DNA from: Antarctobacter sediminis
Lineage (GTDB): Bacteria; Pseudomonadota; Alphaproteobacteria; Rhodobacterales; Rhodobacteraceae
Length of the DNA: 64,000 bases
Direction of reading: 5' to 3'
NCBI RefSeq assembly: GCF_019218285.1
Contig: NZ_JAHUZG010000002.1
Location: forward strand, 1,116,001 to 1,180,000
Shown: piece after piece, positions 43,839-52,206 of the stretch
Position numbering within the stretch: position 1 is the first letter of the stretch
Layout of the letters: the number at the start of each line of letters is the position of its first letter
Translations under genes and position numbers: made by a program
Notes under the pieces: model-generated
What the model saw: only the letters and a program-made list of their open reading frames with translations
Database searches by the model: none
What the model was told of the DNA's origin: nothing

Positions 43839-45056
43839 TTACCGGACCGCGACCGTCAGGCCGTCCAGCATTTCGATCCCGGCTCTGCGAACCATCAACT
43901 GGCCGTCCGCGCCGGGAATACGCGCAACGGTCATGCGCGGCCCGGTTTGCAGTATCTCCACCGGGACCTCCCGCAGGGTCATGGTGTCATCGTCGACGAC
44001 AAAAACGCTGTCTGCGTTGCTCAGGGCACCGGTCGGGATTTCAAAGGTATCCTCTGCGGCGGGCATCATTGCCTCGACCTCGACCGCTTCGTTCAGGAAA
44101 AGATCCGGCGCACAACTTTCTTCGACGTCGATGGTCGCCTTGACGAACTGGTTTTCAAGGTCCGCCTCCGTATCAAAGCGGGTAATGGTCCCGCCGCAGG
44201 ACTGGTTGTTCACCCGCGTGATGCGCACGCCCGATCCTTGGGTGATCCCCGTCGGCCCGCTTTCCGAAAGGCGCCGGATCAGGATGAAGACATCCACAGA
44301 CTTTTCGCTGGGCGCATAGATCTGCGCGGCACGGCCCCCGGCCTGGACGCAATCACCGACATTGGTTTCGAACCCCACGAGGATACCGTCGATGGGGGCA
44401 GTCAAAACCAGTTGTTCATGATTCAGCTGCGCCGTCTGAAGATCCAGCTTGCCGATCTCATGTGCGATCTCGGCCCGGCGCTTGGCCGCGCGGGCAGTTG
44501 CGATGGCCTCTTGCGCGCGGTCCGCCGCGAATTGCGCCTCCATAAAGCGGCGCTCGACACCCTCCATCGTGGTTTCGTTGATCAGACCACGGCCCAACAT
44601 GGTGCTGTTGCGTTCGAATTCCGCAGTGGTCAGGTCCAGTTCCTGCTGGCGGCGCTTGTCGTCGGCGACGGCGGACTGGATGTCCAGTTCTCGCTCTTCG
44701 ATCTGCGCCGCCAGTTCTGCAACGCGCGACTCGGCTGTGCGCAACGCCAAAAGGGACCGGCGGTCATCAAGACGGACCAGCACCTGCCCGGCGCTGGCAA
44801 CCCGCGCGCGTTTTGCCTGTTCCGAAACCTCAACGACACATCCGCCCGCCTCGTAGGACAGGCCAACCATGTCACGCGCCTGAACGGTGCCAAAAAAGGT
44901 GTCCGTGGTCACGGTCTTGCGGGCCTCCAGCCGCAACGTTTCCACGGCAAGCGGCGCGGCATCCTGTGCGGACACCGCGATTGGCGCCAACATGGCCAAG
45001 CAAACAGCCCCTGCAATCCTGCGCCACGCACGCGGACGATGGATGTAATGTGTCAT
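43839..45056 (-). CDS. Periplasmic adaptor (membrane-fusion) protein, HlyD/AcrA family
   Basis: 405 residues. After a basic N-terminus and signal segment come the lipoyl-like half (VQARDMVGLSYEAGG), a long coiled coil (about residues 110-200), the second lipoyl half (LVLTAPIDGILVGFETNVGD) and a beta-barrel and membrane-proximal domain. GAGG precedes the ATG at 45056. No inner-membrane pump or outer-membrane channel lies beside it, so it is an orphan. It could serve the RTX protein at 46033, but that is not shown; RND-type adaptor is the closer resemblance. Confidence 0.85.
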   Translation of the reverse strand: MTHYIHRPRAWRRIAGAVCLAMLAPIAVSAQDAAPLAVETLRLEARKTVTTDTFFGTVQARDMVGLSYEAGGCVVEVSEQAKRARVASAGQVLVRLDDRRSLLALRTAESRVAELAAQIEERELDIQSAVADDKRRQQELDLTTAEFERNSTMLGRGLINETTMEGVERRFMEAQFAADRAQEAIATARAAKRRAEIAHEIGKLDLQTAQLNHEQLVLTAPIDGILVGFETNVGDCVQAGGRAAQIYAPSEKSVDVFILIRRLSESGPTGITQGSGVRITRVNNQSCGGTITRFDTEADLENQFVKATIDVEESCAPDLFLNEAVEVEAMMPAAEDTFEIPTGALSNADSVFVVDDDTMTLREVPVEILQTGPRMTVARIPGADGQLMVRRAGIEMLDGLTVAVR

Positions 45057-45298
45057 CCGAAACCTCTTTTCCCTGTTGAACACCGCGCGCCTGTTCTTGC
45101 TGCGGGCTGCGGCGTGACCTGCATTCACCCTAGCGCACCCGCGGCGATTGTCGCGGTTTCACGGACGAATACCAGCACCTTGTCACGGCATCGTGTCAGT
45201 CGAGGCGCAGCGACGGTGCGCAACAGATACTTTACCGGCGGGGCATCCCGGCCCATCCTGATCCAATCGCCCCGCCCGGAAACAGGAGAAGCCCGGCC

Positions 45299-45841
45299 AT
45301 GACCCCGCACTACGTGCCCGAAACGGTCTTTCACACTCGCGTCCGCAATGAGGCCCTTGGTGGCGACAACCCGTATGAATGGAAATCCGTCAGCAGCACC
45401 GATCTGTTCGGCGCGCAACGGGTTGTTCTGTTCGCCTTGCCGGGCGCCTTTACCCCGGCCTGTTCCGAAACCCATCTGCCTGGATACGAACGCCTGCATG
45501 ATGAGTTCATCGCAGCCGGAATGGACCGGGTGATCTGCCTGTCAGTGAACGATGCCTTCGTCATGCGCCAATGGGCCAAGTCTCTGGGAATTTCCAAGGT
45601 CGAGATGCTGCCGGACGGCAACGGGGCCTTTTCACGGCAGATGGGAATGCTGGTCGATCGCTCTGCCCAGGGAATGGGCCTGCGCAGCTGGCGGTATTCC
45701 ATGTTGGTCGAAGACCGCGAAATCACCGCGCTGTTTTCCGAACCCGGCAAGCAGGACAACCCGCCGGGTGTGCCCGTCAAACTCTCTGGCGCGGAAACGA
45801 TGTTGCAACGTGTTCGGCTGAACAAGAGCCACAACATCTAG
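45299..45841 (+). CDS. Peroxiredoxin, Prx5 type
   Basis: 180 residues. Reduces hydroperoxides with a thiol. The peroxidatic Cys55 is in LPGAFTPACSETHLPGYE; the Arg is at SWRYSMLVEDREI. No second Cys in the typical resolving position and no glutaredoxin fusion, so a 1-Cys mechanism with an outside reductant (glutathione/glutaredoxin) is likely. Start preceded by AGGAG. Stands alone, divergent from the adaptor protein gene. Confidence 0.92.
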   Translation: MTPHYVPETVFHTRVRNEALGGDNPYEWKSVSSTDLFGAQRVVLFALPGAFTPACSETHLPGYERLHDEFIAAGMDRVICLSVNDAFVMRQWAKSLGISKVEMLPDGNGAFSRQMGMLVDRSAQGMGLRSWRYSMLVEDREITALFSEPGKQDNPPGVPVKLSGAETMLQRVRLNKSHNI

Positions 45842-45854
45842 TCAAAGGGGCAAA

Positions 45855-45933
45855 AACGTTGCGAAAATGCCCTTCTTTCGTTGCCGTTTGGCTACAGTGA
45901 CGCCGCCGCGCACCCCTAGAACGTTGCGAAGAT
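45855..45933 (+). promoter_or_regulatory. Direct repeats upstream of the RTX gene
   Basis: AACGTTGCGAAAAT (45855-45868) and AACGTTGCGAAGAT (45920-45933) match in 13 of 14 bases and are exactly 65 bp apart, between the peroxiredoxin stop and the RTX gene start. They could be binding sites for a regulator of the RTX gene. Confidence 0.45.
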
Positions 45934-46032
45934 TGGCAGAAATCCGACCAAAGGTTAAAAATTCGTTTAGCGTCTTTCAGAGCGGGAAAACCGCCACGGC
46001 GCAGGCAGGCAAACCAAGAGCAGAGAACAATC

Positions 46033-47025
46033 ATGCCCCATACGGTCAGGATAACCGATCCGGACGACCTGTATAAATGGTCGTCGCGGACAACCCAATT
46101 TGATTCCAACAACAATCGCAGCAAGGTCCATGTCGAATTCGACAACGGGCTTGTCAGCACGAACCGGTACACCAACGGTTCGATCTTTCTTCAGACGCTT
46201 GAAGACAGCGGCGATATCAAGCGGTGGGACACGATCACCAAGACCTTCAACAGCGACGGTGACGTGGTCCGGCGCACCATCAACTACGACGATGGCAAAA
46301 TCGTCGATATCCACATGTCCAACGGTCAGGTCGTATCGAGAACGGTCACAAAACCGGACGGCGCGCAAAAGTGGGCAAAGATCACCCTGTTCCACGACGA
46401 CACCGGCGAAGCGGTGCAACGGATCGTCGAGTACAAGGAAGGCCACGTCAAGATCGAGACACTTGAGAATGGCAATGTGGTTTCAAAGGTTCTTACGGAC
46501 CCCGGCAATGCCAAAAACTGGGAAACGATCTCTTTCGAATTTGACGAAGAAGGCAATCCGGTCACGCGGACACAGTTGATGGACGACGGCGAAGAGCGGG
46601 TCTTCAACATCGTGGATGGCGACAACGGCGATAACACGCTGATCGGAACCGACGCCAATGACCTGATGCGTGGCCGCGACGGTGATGACATCCTGATTGG
46701 CGGCTTGGGCCGTGACCAGATGCGCGGCAATGACGGCAACGACATCTACGTGTTCAACGATGTCAACGACTCTCCGGTGGCGCTTCCGGACCGGATCGTG
46801 GATTTCACCCAAGGCGAAGACCTGATCGACCTGTCCGGCATGGTGGCCGGCGATCTGACCTTTGTTGGCACCGATGAATTCACAGATGCCAATCAGGTTC
46901 GCGTTGTCGAAAACGCGAACGGTACAACCACGGTTCAGATCAACACCGATGCCGATCTGGCGCCGGACGCGGGGATCGTGCTGAGCGCCACCAGCGGTTT
47001 GACGCAGGACGATTTCATCCTCTGA
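46033..47025 (+). CDS. RTX-type secreted protein with 49-residue repeats
   Basis: 330 residues without a signal peptide, as for type I secretion substrates. Residues about 15-200 consist of four tandem repeats; Trp16, Trp65, Trp114 and Trp163 are spaced exactly 49 residues apart, and each unit has a DG..V.R turn and an NG.VVS strand. Residues 195-240 hold calcium-binding RTX nonapeptides (GRDGDDILIGGLGRDQ, then GNDGNDIYVF). The C-terminal 90 residues match the usual secretion end, finishing TQDDFIL. Function unknown; no transporter ATPase adjacent. Confidence 0.88.
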   Translation: MPHTVRITDPDDLYKWSSRTTQFDSNNNRSKVHVEFDNGLVSTNRYTNGSIFLQTLEDSGDIKRWDTITKTFNSDGDVVRRTINYDDGKIVDIHMSNGQVVSRTVTKPDGAQKWAKITLFHDDTGEAVQRIVEYKEGHVKIETLENGNVVSKVLTDPGNAKNWETISFEFDEEGNPVTRTQLMDDGEERVFNIVDGDNGDNTLIGTDANDLMRGRDGDDILIGGLGRDQMRGNDGNDIYVFNDVNDSPVALPDRIVDFTQGEDLIDLSGMVAGDLTFVGTDEFTDANQVRVVENANGTTTVQINTDADLAPDAGIVLSATSGLTQDDFIL

Positions 47026-47055
47026 ACCCTCTCTGGCCGGTTGCCTGAATGAAAT

Positions 47056-47086
47056 GCCGGACCTGCCCATGCAGGCCCGGCCTTTT
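47056..47086 (+). terminator. Terminator of the RTX gene
   Basis: GCCGGACCTGC pairs with GCAGGCCCGGC (one mismatch) around CCAT and is followed by CTTTT, 30 bp after the stop. Confidence 0.75.
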
Positions 47087-47108
47087 GCGTCTGACCTGAC
47101 GGTCTGGC

Positions 47109-47705
47109 CTACCGACTGGCCTGCGCGAACAGCGTTTCCAGAAAAGCGGCCGAAGCGGCCTTCTGGCGGTCGCTTCCCCAAATCGCACCCAGCGTGGGGT
47201 CCGCGATACTGGCGTAATTGATCGCGCCGATCCATTGGGTGACCGCCGCCATGCGAACATCCAGCCCGCTGTCAGACCAGCCCGGAACCTCTGCCAATAG
47301 CGCCACGCTGGCATCAAGGAAATCGCGCAAATACCAGCGATGGCTGTCATCGACGCGGTCGATATTGTCCAGCAGTTCGCGGGCGATCAGCCGGGCGTCC
47401 ATCGGGTGGCTTCGCATGTGATCGTGAAGCGTGGTCAGGTAGTACCGCAGGCGCGTCTGTCCGTCTCCGTTATGGGAACGGACGTCGGCAACAATGGCAT
47501 CGAAATGGCCAGCCATCTTGGCAAGGACCGCACCGTAAAGCGCCTCTTTCGTCTTGAAGTGATACAGCACCGATTGCTTGGTCAGGTTCAGATCGCTGGC
47601 CACGTCGGCCAGTGACACGCCATGGAACCCCCGTTCGGCGAACAACCGAAAGGCCGCGTCGATGAATTTCTGTTTCGGCGAAGACGTGACGTTCATTGCC
47701 CTCAT
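47109..47705 (-). CDS. TetR-family repressor of the crotonase/Rieske genes
   Basis: 198 residues. The helix-turn-helix is at LADVASDLNLTKQSVLYHFK (about residues 35-55); the rest is an alpha-helical ligand domain. It is divergent from the crotonase gene, with two palindromes in the 78 bp between, so it likely represses both itself and the catabolic genes until an acyl-CoA or aromatic ligand appears. The start is uncertain: the ATG at 47705 has no ribosome site, and one three codons later has AGGG too close. Confidence 0.88.
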   Translation of the reverse strand: MRAMNVTSSPKQKFIDAAFRLFAERGFHGVSLADVASDLNLTKQSVLYHFKTKEALYGAVLAKMAGHFDAIVADVRSHNGDGQTRLRYYLTTLHDHMRSHPMDARLIARELLDNIDRVDDSHRWYLRDFLDASVALLAEVPGWSDSGLDVRMAAVTQWIGAINYASIADPTLGAIWGSDRQKAASAAFLETLFAQASR

Positions 47706-47717
47706 TCTAGGCGCAAG

Positions 47718-47764
47718 CTTGACGACTTACCAGTCGTCAAGTTACCACTTACCAATCGGTAAGT
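47718..47764. promoter_or_regulatory. Two palindromic TetR operators
   Basis: CTTGACGACT (47718-47727) is repeated inverted at 47732-47741 across TACC, and ACTTACC/GGTAAGT (47747-47764) across four bases. Both are perfect. They share the ACTTACC word, are next to each other, and fill the divergent promoter between the repressor and the crotonase gene. Confidence 0.7.
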
Positions 47765-47783
47765 TTCCAGCGAGGAGGACGCC

Positions 47784-48590
47784 ATGGCGGTACGGATCGA
47801 GGAAAACGGAGATGTCTGGACAATCATCCATGACCGCCCCGAGGCACGAAATGCCGTGGACAAGGACCATGCCATCGCTTTGGTCGACGCCTTCCGAAAA
47901 TTCGAGGATGGCCCCGCCAGTGTCGCGGTCTTTTGGGGCAAGGGAGGCAATTTCTGCGCCGGCTGGGATCTGAAACTGGCGGCCAGTTTGCAGGATCCGG
48001 AAAAGCGCGAGGCCTATTTCGACTGGCTTGCCTTTCCCATCGGCCACGCCCGATCCGAGATCGGCCCTTTGGGTCCGTCGCGACTGGAACTGTCGAAACC
48101 GGTGATCGGTGCCATTGACGGCGCTGCCGTGGCCGGAGGCATGGAGCTTGCACTGTGGTGCGATATCCGGGTCATGGCGGAATCTGCCTATATGGGCGTC
48201 TTTTGCCGCCGCTGGGGGATCACCCTGATGGACGGCGGCTCGGTACGCCTTCCACGCCTTGTCGGGCAGGGCCGCGCGCTGGAAATCGCCATGACCGGAC
48301 GCAAGGTCGACGCCGCCGAATGCGAACGCATAGGTCTGTGCGAAAAAGTGGTGCCCGAAGGCGAAAGTCGCGCCGCGGCCGAGGCACTGGCCCATGACAT
48401 CGCGCGGTTCCCGCAAGAGGCCGTGCGCGCCGACCGCCGCTCGATCATCGAAACCCGGGGCATGGCCGTTCGCGACGCGCTCAAGGTCGAATGGGCCAAC
48501 GGGCTTGAAGCGATCCGCCGCGAAGGAACTGCCGGTGCCGCGCGCTTTCGTGACGGGGCAGGCCGCCACGGCGATTTCGACAACATCTGA
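47784..48590 (+). CDS. Enoyl-CoA hydratase/isomerase family protein
   Basis: 268 residues. Crotonase fold: the first oxyanion-hole stretch is KGGNFCAGWDLK and the second DGAAVAGGMELALWCD, where GGMEL replaces the common GGGxEL and keeps the Glu usual in hydratases. The second catalytic Glu position (TLMDGGSVRLPRL) has Asp/Gly, so hydration may be altered. First gene of a catabolic run; 12 bp before the Rieske oxygenase gene. GAGGAGG precedes the ATG. The substrate is unknown. Confidence 0.9.
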   Translation: MAVRIEENGDVWTIIHDRPEARNAVDKDHAIALVDAFRKFEDGPASVAVFWGKGGNFCAGWDLKLAASLQDPEKREAYFDWLAFPIGHARSEIGPLGPSRLELSKPVIGAIDGAAVAGGMELALWCDIRVMAESAYMGVFCRRWGITLMDGGSVRLPRLVGQGRALEIAMTGRKVDAAECERIGLCEKVVPEGESRAAAEALAHDIARFPQEAVRADRRSIIETRGMAVRDALKVEWANGLEAIRREGTAGAARFRDGAGRHGDFDNI

Positions 48591-48602
48591 GGAGGATCAC
48601 GC

Positions 48603-49736
48603 ATGGATCGCAGCTTGGAAATCGCTCTGCTGCAAGAGCTTCACGGCCTCAAGGACAGCGGGCAGTTCTTTCTTGACGATGAGGTTCACCCCTCACCCGT
48701 GCAACGCTACGCCTGCGCCGACCGTTTCGATGCGGAAAACACGGCCATCTTTCAGAAACTGCCGCAGATCGCTGCGCATTCCAGCGAACTGGCCGAACCG
48801 GGCAGCTATCTGACGATGACCTTGGCGGGCAAGCCTGTGCTGCTGACCCGGGACCGCGACGGCGAGGTAAATGCCTTTCTCAACGTCTGCCGTCACCGGG
48901 GTGCGCGGCTGGTTGGCGAGGCGTCAGGCTGCAAACATGCCTTTTCCTGCCCCTATCACGCCTGGACATGGTCCAATAAGGGCGAATTGCGGGGAATCCC
49001 GCATGAAAAGCCGGGCTTTCCGGGGATCGACCGGGCCTCTTACGGGCTGCGTCGTCTGCCTGCGCATGAGGCGATGGGCTTTGTCTGGGTCGTGGCCGAT
49101 CCCGAGGCGACGCCGGATTTCGACATGTTTCTTGCCCCGCTGACCAAGGAATTCGATTGGTGCGGAACAGCCGATATGGCCATTGCCCATTCCGATACCA
49201 TGGTCAGGCAGGCGAATTGGAAACTGCTGATGGAAGGCGGGATCGAGGCCTATCATTTCAAGGTCGCGCACCGGGACACCATAGGCCCGCATTTTCTTGA
49301 TAACCTGTCCAGCTACCAGATGCTGGGGGATCACATGCGGTCCGTCCTGCCACGCTCGTCGCTGCCCCAGATCGCCGATGTTCCGCAGGAGCAGTGGTCA
49401 ATCCGGGACCATGCCAACCTGTTGTACACCGTCTTTCCCACGTCGCAGTTCCTGTTGATGCAGGATCACCTTGCTTGGTTGTGTTTTCGTCCGTTGGCCT
49501 GTGACCGGACAGAGCTGCGAATGGTCACGCTGGCCCCGAAATCCGAGATCACGCCGGAAAACGCCGCCCATTGGGCGCGCAACCACAAGATCACCGAAGT
49601 GACGCTGGACGAGGATTTCGTCATCAACGAAGCGGTGCAATCCGGGCTGAACAGCGGCACCAACGAAGCCCTGACATTTGGGCGTTACGAAGGGGCCTTG
49701 CACAAGTTCAACACGGTGGTCGAGGCGCGGCTTTAA
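48603..49736 (+). CDS. Rieske-type aromatic ring-hydroxylating oxygenase, alpha subunit
   Basis: 377 residues. Rieske centre: Cys96-x-His98 (CRHRGARL) and Cys116-xx-His119 (CPYHAWTW). The non-haem iron site has EAYHFKVAHRD with two His, and an Asp in the C-terminal region (LDEDFV). It is the oxygenase part of a two- or three-component system; no reductase gene lies nearby, so electrons must come from elsewhere. Probably acts on a ring, a quaternary ammonium compound or a similar substrate activated for later CoA chemistry. Twelve bp after the crotonase gene. Confidence 0.92.
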   Translation: MDRSLEIALLQELHGLKDSGQFFLDDEVHPSPVQRYACADRFDAENTAIFQKLPQIAAHSSELAEPGSYLTMTLAGKPVLLTRDRDGEVNAFLNVCRHRGARLVGEASGCKHAFSCPYHAWTWSNKGELRGIPHEKPGFPGIDRASYGLRRLPAHEAMGFVWVVADPEATPDFDMFLAPLTKEFDWCGTADMAIAHSDTMVRQANWKLLMEGGIEAYHFKVAHRDTIGPHFLDNLSSYQMLGDHMRSVLPRSSLPQIADVPQEQWSIRDHANLLYTVFPTSQFLLMQDHLAWLCFRPLACDRTELRMVTLAPKSEITPENAAHWARNHKITEVTLDEDFVINEAVQSGLNSGTNEALTFGRYEGALHKFNTVVEARL

Positions 49737-49760
49737 CGCCGCCCCTCCGGACCGCCCTCG

Positions 49761-50462
49761 TCAGGCGCCTGTCTCTTGCGAAGCGCGCGGCATCAGGTGC
49801 TTGCGCGCCTCGTCGTCCCATTTGCCCTGAGGCTTGCCGAACTCTTTGCCCACATCATAGCCGCGGCGCAGACCGGGGCGGGTTTTCATCAGGTCATACC
49901 AGCGGCGGACATTGGCAAACTGCCCAAGGTCAATTTCCTGCTTTTTGTAGGTCACGACCCAAGGCCATGTTGCAAAATCCGCGATGGAACAGTCGCCACA
50001 AATATAGTCCCGCCCTTCCAGCCGCCGGTCCAGCACACCATAAAGGCGCAAAACTTCGGTAGTGTAGCGTTCCAGCCCATAGGGGTTTGGCTCGGGCGCG
50101 TAGAATTTGAAATGCCCGGCCTGTCCAAACATCGGCCCTACCCCGGCGGCCTGCCATGCCAGCCATTCCAGAACCTCTGTCCGGCCGCGCAGATTGGCGG
50201 GCAGGAACTGACCTGTCTTTTCGGCGAGGTAGATCAGGATCGCAGCGCCTTCAAAAACCGAAATCGGTGCGCCCCCGTCGGCGGGCGCGTGATCGACGAT
50301 CGCAGGCATTCGGTTGTTCGGGCTGATCTTCAGATAATCCGGGCTGAACTGGTCGCCCCGCAGGATGTTGACGGGCACCACGCGATAATCGAGTCCCATT
50401 TCTTCGAGCGCGATAGAGATCTTCCACCCGTTGGGTGTGGGCCAGAAATAGGCATCGATCAT
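49761..50462 (-). CDS. Glutathione S-transferase, Nu/YghU-like
   Basis: 233 residues. N-terminal thioredoxin-like domain with YFWPTPNGWKISIALEE (Thr/Asn in the place used by the Nu class, YfcG), SPNNRMPAIVD and EGAAILIYLAEKTG; helical C-terminal domain with CSIADFATWPW. Uses glutathione for disulfide reduction or conjugation. The start is ATG at 50462 with AGGGAAG upstream. Divergent from a TetR gene with a perfect palindrome between them, so probably induced by the compound sensed by that regulator. Confidence 0.9.
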   Translation of the reverse strand: MIDAYFWPTPNGWKISIALEEMGLDYRVVPVNILRGDQFSPDYLKISPNNRMPAIVDHAPADGGAPISVFEGAAILIYLAEKTGQFLPANLRGRTEVLEWLAWQAAGVGPMFGQAGHFKFYAPEPNPYGLERYTTEVLRLYGVLDRRLEGRDYICGDCSIADFATWPWVVTYKKQEIDLGQFANVRRWYDLMKTRPGLRRGYDVGKEFGKPQGKWDDEARKHLMPRASQETGA

Positions 50463-50491
50463 GGTTGCAACTTCCCTGTTGACTGATTTTG

Positions 50492-50503
50492 TAGCGAACG
50501 CTA
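50492..50503. promoter_or_regulatory. Palindromic operator between GST and TetR genes
   Basis: TAGCG-AA-CGCTA, perfect 5-bp arms, within a wider imperfect palindrome (TTTGT on the left, ACAAA on the right). Located midway between the two divergent starts. Confidence 0.65.
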
Positions 50504-50541
50504 ACAAATAACCAACATGCTGGCAAGGCAAGAGCGACACC

Positions 50542-51129
50542 ATGGCCCGACCACAAAAACTCAAACCCGACGAGGTGCTGGACCGCGCCAGCGAAATATT
50601 CTGGAAACAGGGCGCGGATGCTGTTTCGACCCGCGATCTGGAGGCCGCGCTGGGCTTGCGGGCACCGGCAATCTATCGACGGTTCGAAAACAAGGGCGCG
50701 CTGCTGGCCGCCAGCATTGATCACTATGTCGGCAAGGTCGTAGAGCCGCGCGTTGCCCGCCTACTGGACGCGGCAGAGGATCCGCTGGCCGCGCTGCGCC
50801 GCTTTTTCGATGCCATGCTGGAACCGCATGGGTCGGAACCGGAACTGCGTGGGTGCTTGTTGACCAATACCGCAGGGCTGAAAGACGCAGAGCCGGCGCG
50901 TGAAGCGCTGGACCGGGGTTTTGGCGTCATACAGGCCGGCTTTGCCCGTCAGATCACACGCGCCAAAGACATGGGTCGTCTTGCGCCCGAAACCGATGCC
51001 GATGCGCTGGCGCGGGCGCTGTTCATTTCGTTGCAGGGGCTGCTGGTGCTGGCGCGCGGCGGCGCAACTGACCTGCACGCCGGTGTGGATGCGACCTTTG
51101 AGTTGTTGCCCATCGTCAAATCCGGCTGA
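50542..51129 (+). CDS. TetR-family repressor
   Basis: 195 residues. HTH at STRDLEAALGLRAPAIYRRF (about residues 30-50). The C-terminal domain is of the YjdC/TetR_C type often beside redox or detoxification enzymes; a Cys in LRGCLLTNTA (about residue 97) could sense electrophiles. It is divergent from the GST gene and upstream of the nitronate monooxygenase-like gene (80 bp), in the same direction, and may regulate both. Confidence 0.9.
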   Translation: MARPQKLKPDEVLDRASEIFWKQGADAVSTRDLEAALGLRAPAIYRRFENKGALLAASIDHYVGKVVEPRVARLLDAAEDPLAALRRFFDAMLEPHGSEPELRGCLLTNTAGLKDAEPAREALDRGFGVIQAGFARQITRAKDMGRLAPETDADALARALFISLQGLLVLARGGATDLHAGVDATFELLPIVKSG

Positions 51130-51209
51130 GAAACGCCGAAAAACGCCACGAATACAGCAAGACCATGCCGGGCCAATAAACCGCCGGGCAGAAAGGGAGT
51201 GAGACCATC

Positions 51210-52190
51210 ATGTTGCCCGAAACCCTGAAGGACCGGCTGTCGATCCCGGTGATCGCCGCACCGATGTTCCTTGCCTCTGGCCCAGAGCTGGTAATCGAAT
51301 GCTGCAAAGCCGGTGTCGCAGCCGGATTCCCGGCGTTGAACCAGCGCTCGACCGAGGGGTTCGAGACATGGGTCAAGGAGATCAAGACAGCACTGGACGA
51401 CTATGCCGCCAAGACCGGCAAACCCGCCGCGCCTTTTGGCGTCAACCTTGTGGTCCACCCATCCAACCCAAGGCTGCAAGCCGACCTTGAGGTCTGCGTC
51501 AGGCATCGCGTGCCGCTGGTGATGTCGATCCTCGGCGCAGATCCGCAGCTGGTCGATGCGGTACACGGCTATGGCGGGCTGGTTTTTCACGACGTCGTCA
51601 ACGCCAAACACGCCAGAAAGGCGGTCGAGGCAGGCGTCGACGGGCTGACCGTTGTTGCGGCAGGTGCCGGGGGCCATGCAGGCACGCTGAACCCTTTTGC
51701 GCTGATCAATGAAATCAGGCAGTTCTACGACGGCACCGTGATACTGGGTGGCGGCATCTCGTCCGGGTCGGACGTGGCTGCGGCGCAGATGATGGGTGCC
51801 GATCTGGCCTATGTCGGCACCCGGTTCCTTGGCACGCAAGAATGCATGATCTCGGACGGCTACAAACAGATGCTGCTGGAATCCAACGCCACAGACATCG
51901 TTTACACGCCGGTGATTTCCGGCGTACCGGCCAGCTTTCTCAAAGGCAGCCTGAAGGCCGCGGGGATCGACCCCAGGACCGCCGAAACCCCCAAGATGGA
52001 CCTTGGCCTGGAACTGGCCGGAGCACAGGAGGGCGGCGAGAAAAAGCCATGGAAAGACATCTGGTCGGCCGGTCAGGGCGTCGGCAGCATCACTGACCTG
52101 CCACAAGCTGCGGACCTGATTGCCCGCATGAAAGACGAATATACCAAGGCCAACGCCGCGCAGACCACCCGCGCCGCACAATGGTCATGA
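51210..52190 (+). CDS. Nitronate monooxygenase-like FMN enzyme
   Basis: 326 residues, TIM-barrel flavoprotein of the NMO/2-nitropropane dioxygenase family. IPVIAAPMFLASG starts the barrel; AAGAGGHAG and VILGGGISSGSDVAAAQMMGADLAYVGTRF form the FMN phosphate site. His in GAGGHAG is the usual catalytic base. Members act on nitronates, but many reduce quinones or other substrates. The context (GSTs, CoA ligase, Rieske enzyme) suggests a step in a catabolic or detoxifying route. AAGGGAG precedes the start. Confidence 0.9.
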   Translation: MLPETLKDRLSIPVIAAPMFLASGPELVIECCKAGVAAGFPALNQRSTEGFETWVKEIKTALDDYAAKTGKPAAPFGVNLVVHPSNPRLQADLEVCVRHRVPLVMSILGADPQLVDAVHGYGGLVFHDVVNAKHARKAVEAGVDGLTVVAAGAGGHAGTLNPFALINEIRQFYDGTVILGGGISSGSDVAAAQMMGADLAYVGTRFLGTQECMISDGYKQMLLESNATDIVYTPVISGVPASFLKGSLKAAGIDPRTAETPKMDLGLELAGAQEGGEKKPWKDIWSAGQGVGSITDLPQAADLIARMKDEYTKANAAQTTRAAQWS

Positions 52191-52206
52191 CCACAGGAGG
52201 GATATC

